From NCBI GenBank assembly GCA_910584645.1, contig CAJUAU010000001.1:134297-198296 (forward strand): a DNA stretch of 64,000 nucleotides, given 5' to 3'. The translations under genes and the position numbers were made by a program. Positions 56,767 through 64,000 of the stretch are shown in pieces (position 1 is the first letter of the stretch; each line of letters begins with the position of its first letter). Below the pieces are notes generated by a model, which saw nothing but the letters and a program-made list of their open reading frames with translations, did no database searches and was not told the DNA's origin. Source of the DNA: an uncultured Eubacterium sp. Lineage in GTDB: Bacteria > Bacillota > Clostridia > Lachnospirales > Lachnospiraceae.

Positions 56767-59700
56767 ATGAAAAAAGCAAGATTTTCAAAGAAAAGGATGA
56801 AATTTGGGTATTTGACGCTGTTTGTAGTGCTCATGGTGGTGGGTATATGCAGTTATCTGGGATACCGTTCCGATGCGGCGGAAGGGTTGTATCTGACCTG
56901 TGAAGGCTATGAAATGAGTGCCCAGAATGCATATCAGATGAAGAACAGGGAGATCACGCTGGTACTTGGTGATGAAAGAAATCCCATTTATGCGGATCCC
57001 AACCTGTACGAGATCACATGGAGTATTGAGACGGGAAACGACATTGCAGAGATCAAGAGGAGCGAAACCAGTCCGATCTATGGAATCGTAAGAGCAAAAT
57101 CGCCAGGTGAGGTAACGGTGCTTGCTACGGTTATCAAGGCAGGTGGCGGTGAGGGCGCCGTGATCGGTAGTGTTTCCTGTAAGATCCAGGTTGTATTTGC
57201 TGTGGATACTTCCAAGAACGACAATGTATTTAAGAAACCATACCCGGATTCTGAGGACAAGGCAATTTTCCTGCGGACAACAGATAAGCCGGTGCCGCTG
57301 ACTCTGAACTATGGTGAGGCAAAATCAGACAACGTTCAGTGGACTTCAGCCAACGAAGAAGTGGCAAAGATATCCAATTCTGGAGATGATAAGGGTACTG
57401 TAACGCCGATGGGAGCCGGCAGAACGAAGATCACGGCTACCTATACTCCGAAGGACAGCCCTAATATTACATATTCTGCAACCATTGACGTATACGTCTA
57501 TCCGGGGATCAGTCAGACCGATTCTGGATATGACAAGATAAAAGAAATGAAGATGAACAGTGGCGGTATCATCTACACCGACGCCAAATTTACCAGCAAC
57601 ATCGAGGCGATCCAGCAGAAAATGGACTGGGTCATCAAGCAGGACGATGGCAGTGGCGGAGAGCGGACCATCGCCAACTCCCTTGGAATGACCTCCGATC
57701 TGATCAAGATCAGCGCTGTTTCCAGCCGTTCTAACCAGCTGAAGGCGGAAGGAAAAGCTGGAAAATACTATGTGTATTTCTATCCGAAAGGTGCTTATGA
57801 GAGTGAAAGCCGGTATGTCGACAAGGATATCTATGCGCCTACGGTACTGACGCTGTATCTCTATGCGTCGCCGAATGATTATTCGGATACGATCCCTATC
57901 GGCGGTACTTTTGATATCGCAGATGCATTTAACTTTTCAGCAGAAGAATTTATTGAGTATTTTGAAGTGACGCCGTTGGATTTTGATCCCTATGCGACCT
58001 ATGACAGGACAACGGGAATCATAACGGCTGTTTCCAAAAGAGAAAATACTACAACTACTGTAAATGCGGAGGTAAAGGTAAAAGCCGCTCACGAGAATTA
58101 TATCCGTTCCCTGCTTCCTGGGGGAAGTACTATTCTGGACAAAGGGAAATTTAACATCAAGATTACGATAGCGGATGTTTTCCGGTTAAGCCAGAACTAT
58201 GTGACGATGTATAATAAGAGTACGCTGAATCTTGGCGCATATTTCAACGATAAGAAGGTTCTGGAAGTAGAGTGGAGTTCCAGCGATGACAGTTATGTGG
58301 AAGTAGATAATAATGGAAATATTACGTCTAAGCGGATCACCCAGGATGATATCATTATTACCGCAAAGTATACAAGTGGTTCCAGCAGTTTTTCAGCGAA
58401 CTGCCGTGTCAGTGTTGTAGAGACACCGGGAGATTTTGATATTGATCCGGCGGAGGCAAAACTGAACGTGGGAGAGAGTATCGTTGTAAAAATAAAGGGA
58501 AATCCTGCGGTTTCTGAGGTGCCCCAGACCTGGTGGGACTGGGATGAGAGATATCTGAATGTGGAGATCGAGTCCGATGGACAGACGGCTACGGTGACGG
58601 CAAAGGAAGTGCCGGGAGACGGTTCCACTACCGAGCTGATCTTTAAGAATCCGAATATAGAGAGCCCGGGTGTGAGATGTAAATTTACTGTGGTGTCGCC
58701 ATATGAGGATATTAAGCTTTCAGACAGTACTTTGAAATTGAAAAAAGATGCTACTTACCAGCTGAAATACACTTATTCTCCGAAAAACGTGACAGATAAG
58801 GAACTAGAGTGGACCTCTCTGGATACCAATATCCTGACAGTAGATGAGTATGGTTATATCACGGCGAAGAATCCGGGTACGACGATGGTTATGGTATCCC
58901 CTAAATATAATCCGAACAAGATCTATGCACAGTGTATGGTGACAGTAGTGGCAAAATGTGAAGAGATCACTCTGACGCCGGAGGAGATCGTCCTGAATGT
59001 GGGAGATACTAAATATGTTGATATTGCACTGGCTCCCCTGGGCTGCGATCCGGAATTGAAATTTGAAGTTAGTAATGAAGAGATATTAGAATACGAATAT
59101 AAACCGAATAACCGTATTATTGACATTACTGGTAAAAAGGCCGGGAAAACTACGATCAATGTCAGGGCGGATGATGCCACCAGAAGAGAGATTACTGTAA
59201 CGGTACTGCAGCCATGCAGTCATCTGGAGTTTTCGCCAAACAATTATGAAATGATCGCAGGAGAGACCTATACCCCGACGCTGAAGAAGACACCGGAGGA
59301 TACGACAGATACCATCACCTGGAGCACTTATAATGCGGAAGTGGCAGATGTGGATGAAAATGGAGTTATCACAGCTAAAAAAACAGGTGTTACCTTTATT
59401 CAGGCGGCATCTTCTTCCGGACAGGTGGCAGTTATCCAGATCTCTGTAAAAGAAGGTCTTACGGCTGTTACATTAAAACCAGAAAATGCCGAGATCGAGG
59501 TTGGGGAGAGCATTACGCTGACACCCGATTTCCTGCCAGCCGTAGCATACGATAAATCAATGGAATGGAGTATATCTGATCCTTCCGTTGCCAAGATTGA
59601 AACGGTTGGGGAATCCTCTGTCAAGGTAACCGGACTTAAAGGTGGAATGGCTCTTGTCAAAGGTGTTGCCAGGGATGGAGGATATGTGGTGAGCTGTCTC

Positions 59701-60684
59701 ATCACTGTGACAGAGAAATCGACTTCTGTTACGGTTTCACCTACCTCAAAGTTTTTACAGAAAGGAAAATCCTTTACAGTAAAAGCTACCGTCACTTCGG
59801 AGACAGCTACAGATAAGTCAGTGAAGTGGACCAGTTCAAAGAAAAAGGTGGCTACAGTCAACTCGAAGGGGCAGGTAAAGGGAAAGAAATTTGGTACGGC
59901 ATATATTACTGCGACAGCGAAAGATGGTTCCGGGGCTTCTGCTACCTGTAAAGTGCAGGTAATACGTAAAGTCACAAAGATCACGCTGAATAAGTATACA
60001 GCGAAGCTGCTGGTGGGGAATACGCTGAAACTGAAAGCTAAGATAAAGCCGAAAAATGCCTCCATTAAAGGAGTAGCATGGAGTTCCAGTGACAATAGTA
60101 TTGCGACAGTAGATTCTTCCGGCCGGATTCACGGCATTGCCCCCGGACTTGTGAAGATCCGGGCAAAGGCGAAAGATGGTTCCGGTAAATCTGCAGTATG
60201 TCTTGTGACGGTGTCTGAGCCGATCCCTGCTACGGGAGTAGATGTAGAGAACAATGATATCATTGTGGCGAAAGGAAGACAGATTCAGTCTGGCATTCGG
60301 AAAGCGCCTCTGAACTCTACAGATAAGATTAAATATTACTCGGATAACAGCAAGGTGGCAAGGATCAACAAGCGGGGCAAGATTTATGCCAACCGTGTCG
60401 GTCAGGCGACCGTATATGGAGAAACTTCCAACGGCCAGGTAGGATATGCCGATGTACTTGTTGTCACCATGAATCGTAAGAAGCTTGCCTTCCGCCAATA
60501 TGATACAGAGACACTCCGTGTGGATGAGATCAATAAAGGAGTGACCTGGTATTCCAGGAATCCGCTGATTGCTTCAGTAGATGATTCTGGTAAAGTGACT
60601 GGAAGACGCAGAGGTGTCACGAGAATATATGCAAAGGTACGCGGACTCAGACTGTCCTGTAAGGTAACAGTGCTGGGAATCTAA
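56767..60684 (+). CDS. Large secreted protein with tandem bacterial Ig-like (Big_2) domains
   Basis: A 1305-aa exported protein with an N-terminal signal/anchor (residues about 10-35). About ten to twelve 80-90-residue repeats follow, each with the Big_2 pattern, for example VKWTSSKKKVATVNSKGQVK and VAWSSSDNSIATVDSSGRIH. The C-terminal repeats are Lys-rich and more regular than the early ones. There is no LPXTG motif or choline-binding repeat, so surface retention is by the N-terminal helix or by charge. Adhesion or wall-matrix function is a family-level guess. It sits just before recN with a 15-bp gap, which may couple them. Confidence 0.85.
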   Translation: MKKARFSKKRMKFGYLTLFVVLMVVGICSYLGYRSDAAEGLYLTCEGYEMSAQNAYQMKNREITLVLGDERNPIYADPNLYEITWSIETGNDIAEIKRSETSPIYGIVRAKSPGEVTVLATVIKAGGGEGAVIGSVSCKIQVVFAVDTSKNDNVFKKPYPDSEDKAIFLRTTDKPVPLTLNYGEAKSDNVQWTSANEEVAKISNSGDDKGTVTPMGAGRTKITATYTPKDSPNITYSATIDVYVYPGISQTDSGYDKIKEMKMNSGGIIYTDAKFTSNIEAIQQKMDWVIKQDDGSGGERTIANSLGMTSDLIKISAVSSRSNQLKAEGKAGKYYVYFYPKGAYESESRYVDKDIYAPTVLTLYLYASPNDYSDTIPIGGTFDIADAFNFSAEEFIEYFEVTPLDFDPYATYDRTTGIITAVSKRENTTTTVNAEVKVKAAHENYIRSLLPGGSTILDKGKFNIKITIADVFRLSQNYVTMYNKSTLNLGAYFNDKKVLEVEWSSSDDSYVEVDNNGNITSKRITQDDIIITAKYTSGSSSFSANCRVSVVETPGDFDIDPAEAKLNVGESIVVKIKGNPAVSEVPQTWWDWDERYLNVEIESDGQTATVTAKEVPGDGSTTELIFKNPNIESPGVRCKFTVVSPYEDIKLSDSTLKLKKDATYQLKYTYSPKNVTDKELEWTSLDTNILTVDEYGYITAKNPGTTMVMVSPKYNPNKIYAQCMVTVVAKCEEITLTPEEIVLNVGDTKYVDIALAPLGCDPELKFEVSNEEILEYEYKPNNRIIDITGKKAGKTTINVRADDATRREITVTVLQPCSHLEFSPNNYEMIAGETYTPTLKKTPEDTTDTITWSTYNAEVADVDENGVITAKKTGVTFIQAASSSGQVAVIQISVKEGLTAVTLKPENAEIEVGESITLTPDFLPAVAYDKSMEWSISDPSVAKIETVGESSVKVTGLKGGMALVKGVARDGGYVVSCLITVTEKSTSVTVSPTSKFLQKGKSFTVKATVTSETATDKSVKWTSSKKKVATVNSKGQVKGKKFGTAYITATAKDGSGASATCKVQVIRKVTKITLNKYTAKLLVGNTLKLKAKIKPKNASIKGVAWSSSDNSIATVDSSGRIHGIAPGLVKIRAKAKDGSGKSAVCLVTVSEPIPATGVDVENNDIIVAKGRQIQSGIRKAPLNSTDKIKYYSDNSKVARINKRGKIYANRVGQATVYGETSNGQVGYADVLVVTMNRKKLAFRQYDTETLRVDEINKGVTWYSRNPLIASVDDSGKVTGRRRGVTRIYAKVRGLRLSCKVTVLGI

Positions 60685-60699
60685 CTAGGGGGAGAAGTA

Positions 60700-62388
60700 T
60701 TGTTAACAAATCTGCATGTTAAAAATTTTGCGATCATTGACGAGATAGATGTTGATTTTGGAAGACATTTGAATATTCTTACTGGCGAGACCGGGGCGGG
60801 AAAATCCATCGTGGTGGGATCCATCGGGATTGCCCTGGGAGCCAGAGTTTCTTCCGAGATCATTGGGAACCATGGAGATTACGCAGTGGTGGAGCTTATC
60901 TTTCAGATTGACGATGAGGATACTCTCCAGGCACTGCGGGCTCTGGATATCGAGACCGAGGAAGGGCAGCTGGTGGTGTCCAGAAAGATTACTGGCAGCA
61001 GGAGTATTAACCGGATCAACGGGGAGAGTGTGTCTGTTGGTATGATCCGAAAAGTAGCGGCGCTCTGCATGGACATTCATGGTCAGCATGAGCACCAGTC
61101 TTTACTTCATAAGGAATATCATTTGTCGGTGGTGGACCGCTTTGCCGGCAGTGAAGTGGAGAAACTGAAATTACAGATGGCAGGATATTACAAAGAGTAC
61201 CGGGAACTGCTTCATGAATTAGAGAACGAATATGTCTCTGACGGGGAGCGGACCCGGGAATTGTCATTCCTGGAGTTTGAAAAAAAGGAAATCGAAGAAA
61301 CAAAGTTGATTCCCGGTGAAGAGGACAAGCTGGAGGAACAGGTCAGGAAACTTTCCAATGCTTCATTTATCGTGGAAACGCTGGGAAAGGTCTATGCCTG
61401 TACTGGAGATGGTCTTGGCGGCAGTGCAGAGGGGATCAGTCAGGCACTGAGGCAGTTAAGTGGTGTTTCTTCTATGGATGGGAAGCTGGCGTCCATGGAA
61501 TCAGAGCTGATGGATATTGAAAATCTGCTTTCTGATCTTAATCGGGAAATCTCAGAGTATATGGATGAATTTGTTTTTGACGAGGCGGAACTTCATCAAA
61601 TGGAAACTAGATTGGATCAGATACGGAACTGTCATGCAAAATATGGTAAGAGCTATGAAGATGTTATGTCTTATCTCCATGAGATCACTGAGAAGATCGA
61701 ACGCCTTACTGACTATGAAGATTATCAGAAAGAATGCCAGCAGAAAAAAGAGGCTCTGGAAGATAAAATGGAGGCACTGGGCAGCAGTCTGACAAAACTT
61801 CGTAAGGCTGCCGGGAAAAAACTGGAGAAGAAGATTACTGCAGCCCTGGAGGAGCTGAATTTTGAGAAACCAAGATTTTCTGTGAACATTTCCCCCTTGG
61901 AGGGATATACTGCTGATGGTAGAGATGATGTTGAGTTTTTGATATCCACGAATCCAGGGGCAGAGTTGTATCCATTGGGGAAAGTGGCATCCGGCGGTGA
62001 ACTGTCCCGTGTGATGCTGGCTGTTAAATCTGTGTTTGCTGATGTGGACCGTATCGAAACCTTGATTTTTGATGAGATTGATGTGGGGATCAGCGGTCGC
62101 ACTGCCCAGAAGGTTTCAGAGAAAATGTCGATCCTGGGCAAGGAACATCAGATTATATGTATTACGCATCTGGCTCAGATCGCTGCCATGGCAGATACTC
62201 ATTTTGTCATTGAAAAGCTTGTATCTGGGGAAGCGACTAGGACAAACATCCGCCCCCTTACGGAGACGGAATCAGAAGAAGAATTGGCACGGATTCTAGG
62301 TGGGGTTGAGATTACAGATGCTGTGCGCACCAATGCCAAAGAGATGAAGCAGCTTGCAAAACGCCAAAAGGACTACGCTGCTGTCTGA
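60700..62388 (+). CDS. recN: DNA repair protein RecN
   Basis: SMC-like ATPase that acts early in double-strand-break repair. The 562-aa length is normal. Walker A LTGETGAGKSIVVGSIG is near residue 28, the central coiled coil spans about 160-360, the signature VASGGELSRVMLA is near 430, and Walker B TLIFDEIDVGISG near 455. TTG 60700 after GGGGGAGAAG is taken as start since the family begins MLxxLxIxNFAIID. No SOS box is visible in front of it. spoIVB follows, as in many Clostridia. Confidence 0.95.
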   Translation: MLTNLHVKNFAIIDEIDVDFGRHLNILTGETGAGKSIVVGSIGIALGARVSSEIIGNHGDYAVVELIFQIDDEDTLQALRALDIETEEGQLVVSRKITGSRSINRINGESVSVGMIRKVAALCMDIHGQHEHQSLLHKEYHLSVVDRFAGSEVEKLKLQMAGYYKEYRELLHELENEYVSDGERTRELSFLEFEKKEIEETKLIPGEEDKLEEQVRKLSNASFIVETLGKVYACTGDGLGGSAEGISQALRQLSGVSSMDGKLASMESELMDIENLLSDLNREISEYMDEFVFDEAELHQMETRLDQIRNCHAKYGKSYEDVMSYLHEITEKIERLTDYEDYQKECQQKKEALEDKMEALGSSLTKLRKAAGKKLEKKITAALEELNFEKPRFSVNISPLEGYTADGRDDVEFLISTNPGAELYPLGKVASGGELSRVMLAVKSVFADVDRIETLIFDEIDVGISGRTAQKVSEKMSILGKEHQIICITHLAQIAAMADTHFVIEKLVSGEATRTNIRPLTETESEEELARILGGVEITDAVRTNAKEMKQLAKRQKDYAAV

Positions 62389-62508
62389 CAAAAATTATGA
62401 TAAAATAAGTTCTGACGGACTTAAAATAAGTTCTAACGAACTTATTAGCGAGTTTTTGCAAAACTCGGGATGTGCAAAAGGGCATGCACAAAAATTATGA
62501 TAAAATAA
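62388..62508. repeat. Dispersed hairpin-rich repeat, copy 2, with 21-bp direct flanks
   Basis: ACAAAAATTATGATAAAATA begins both 62388 and 62488, and the two 21-bp copies are identical and exactly 100 bp apart. Between them lie GTTCTGACGGACTTAAAATA, GAACTTATT, a CGAGTTTTTGCAAAACTCG hairpin and TGTGCAAAAGGGCATGCACA. It is related to 18474-18576. Confidence 0.75.
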
Positions 62509-62572
62509 TCATTTATGGTAATACTTTCATTGTACAACAGAAGGAAGTTTTTGATATTATGGAGGGATTACC

Positions 62573-63805
62573 ATGAAAAAAAAATACCGGAGACTGCTTT
62601 TCAGCGTTCTTGCTCTGGATATTCTGCTTATTGGCTGGCTGTCTATACAATCTGTGTCCAGCCAGATTCCAGATACAATGTGGACTTATATAGGAAAAGA
62701 GGAAGAACTTTTTTCCGGGCTTCCGGCGGAGGCGGAGAAAAAGGATTCTGTGGAAGCGCTTAATCTTACAGGAGGTGGCGGGGGCACTACGCTTAAATCC
62801 CAGGCCAAGGGAAATTACAGTGTGGATATTCGTTTGTTTGGTCTCTTTCAATTGAAGACAGTGGAAGTCAAGGTGATGGATCCGATGTATCTGGCACCGT
62901 CCGGAGAACCCATCGGAATCTATGTGGAGACAAATGGACTGCTGGTGTTGGCTACTACAAGTGTAGAAGGGAAGGATGGCCTTGTATATGAACCCGCGGC
63001 TAATATTATCCAAAAAGGTGATTATATCCTTAAAATGAATGGTAAACCTGTTAAAACTATCAAGGAGTTTAACGCTGCTGTTCAAAGAAATAAGGATGAG
63101 AAAATCCGGATTCGGATCCGAAGAAATGGAAGAGAGACCGATGTGGCATTGAAACCGGTACAGGTCAGGGATGGTGGCTGCAAACTGGGGATCTGGGTGA
63201 GAGAGGATACCCAGGGCATTGGCACAATGACCTATGTTACGAAGAACGGCGGCTTTGGAGCACTGGGACATGGGATCACGGATGCCGACACGGGAACGTT
63301 AATGAATCTCGGAGGCGGCGAATTATTTAATACGGAAATACTGGATATCACCCAGGGAAAAAAGGGAGAACCCGGAGAACTGGAAGGCTATATTAATATG
63401 GTGGCGGATAACTGCATTGGCCGGATAAAGAAAAATACAAATCTTGGTATTTTTGGACAATTGTCTAATGATTACAGGGACTGGGAAAAGCTGGATTTTA
63501 TGCCGGTTGGCCTTAAGCAGGATGTGAAAAAGTCAAAAGCATGGATCATCAGTGATGTCGAAGGAAACCAGAAAAAATATGAGATTGAGATCGAAGAGAT
63601 CAATATAAACAGCAAAGACAATAAAGGAATGGTAATCCGGGTGACAGATTCAAATTTATTGAAATTGACAGGTGGCATCGTACAGGGGATGTCTGGCTCG
63701 CCGGTGATCCAGGATGGAAAGATCATTGGAGCGGTCACACATGTTCTAGTGGATGACCCCACCCGCGGCTACGCCGCATTCATCGAAAACATGTTATCCC
63801 AATGA
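62573..63805 (+). CDS. spoIVB: SpoIVB peptidase (S55)
   Basis: Serine protease secreted by the forespore that triggers pro-sigma-K processing by cleaving SpoIVFA. The 410-aa protein has an N-terminal membrane helix (about 8-26), a PDZ domain (about 105-190) with GDYILKMNGKPV, and the S55 domain with catalytic His in GALGHGI and Ser in GMSGSPVIQDG. Its presence marks an endospore former. spo0A, the usual next gene, would lie beyond the window. Confidence 0.95.
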   Translation: MKKKYRRLLFSVLALDILLIGWLSIQSVSSQIPDTMWTYIGKEEELFSGLPAEAEKKDSVEALNLTGGGGGTTLKSQAKGNYSVDIRLFGLFQLKTVEVKVMDPMYLAPSGEPIGIYVETNGLLVLATTSVEGKDGLVYEPAANIIQKGDYILKMNGKPVKTIKEFNAAVQRNKDEKIRIRIRRNGRETDVALKPVQVRDGGCKLGIWVREDTQGIGTMTYVTKNGGFGALGHGITDADTGTLMNLGGGELFNTEILDITQGKKGEPGELEGYINMVADNCIGRIKKNTNLGIFGQLSNDYRDWEKLDFMPVGLKQDVKKSKAWIISDVEGNQKKYEIEIEEININSKDNKGMVIRVTDSNLLKLTGGIVQGMSGSPVIQDGKIIGAVTHVLVDDPTRGYAAFIENMLSQ

Positions 63806-63824
63806 GCCATGCAGTAATCAGAAA

Positions 63825-63868
63825 AATGCCCTTGAGTGAGCTTGCTCACTGACAAGGGCACTTTTTTG
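63825..63868 (+). terminator. Terminator after spoIVB
   Basis: TGCCCTTG...CAAGGGCA with an inner AGTGAGC-TTG-CTCACT stem, followed by six T. Confidence 0.85.
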
Positions 63869-63902
63869 ATTAATATTTGGCGAAGCCAAACATGAGCGAA
63901 GC

Positions 63903-64000
63903 GGAGCGGAGCGAATGCTGCATGGCGTAAGGCCATGCACTGAGCCGGAGCGGAGCGAATGCTGCATGGCGTAAGGCCATGCACTGAGCCGGAGCGGAGC
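63903..64000. repeat. 44-bp tandem repeats running off the window
   Basis: Two full copies and a partial third of a 44-bp unit starting GGAGCGGAGCGAATGCTGCA. Each unit carries GCATGGCGTAAGGCCATGC, itself a hairpin. Confidence 0.85.

Overview
The window reads as a chromosomal segment of an anaerobic, endospore-forming gut-type Clostridia, most likely Lachnospiraceae. The reasons are the recN-spoIVB sporulation pair at the right end, an A-type flavodiiron protein, a single-chain PurL, tRNA genes without encoded CCA, a clostridial codon style, and a Gram-positive SOS box in front of uvrB-uvrA. Species is not assigned.

Left part (1-30.4 kb) is mostly core genome. It holds a chemoreceptor cut by the window edge, a CdaR-type regulator, the division cassette ftsE-ftsX-M23 hydrolase followed by an S41 C-terminal protease, a PadR/membrane-protein pair with duplicated operators, glycerol kinase, SOS-controlled uvrB-uvrA, an HD nucleotidase, an unusual SGNH-hydrolase/O-acetyltransferase fusion, tyrA, rfbC, flavodiiron protein, a ThiF/MoeB-type enzyme, a PRTase-like protein, tRNA-Leu(CAG), a PrsA/SurA-like foldase, purL, yjbQ, maf and tRNA-Gly(GCC). 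Several intergenic gaps are filled with structured repeats: nested inverted repeats at 5.9-6.4 kb and 28.9-29.2 kb, and dispersed hairpin-rich repeats at 18.5, 22.3, 30.4 and 62.4 kb.

Middle part (about 31.4-55.9 kb) is a cohesive phage-tail-like island. A leftward operon encodes, in order of transcription, a 195-aa unknown, a compact single-chain RNA polymerase of the YonO/eukaryotic-RdRP two-barrel type, a 250-aa unknown, a probable tail tube protein, a zinc-ribbon protein, holin, membrane protein, amidase, a probable tail chaperone, a giant tape-measure protein interrupted by a group I intron, a distal tail protein, a tail-associated protein with two zinc ribbons and a BppU-like fibre. A divergent rightward operon encodes a small sigma-like factor, a DUF262 protein and a 112-aa unknown whose start region is tandemly repeated four times. 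No capsid, portal, terminase, sheath or integrase is visible, so the best reading is a non-contractile, tailocin-like element with its own transcription machinery. The sigma promoter contains an SOS-box-like site that matches the uvrB box at 11 of 12 core positions, suggesting DNA-damage induction. Two paralogous YHYH/peptidoglycan-binding secreted proteins sit just outside each end.

Right part (56-64 kb) returns to core functions: a 1305-aa Ig-like-repeat surface protein, recN and spoIVB, then a terminator and 44-bp tandem repeats running off the window.
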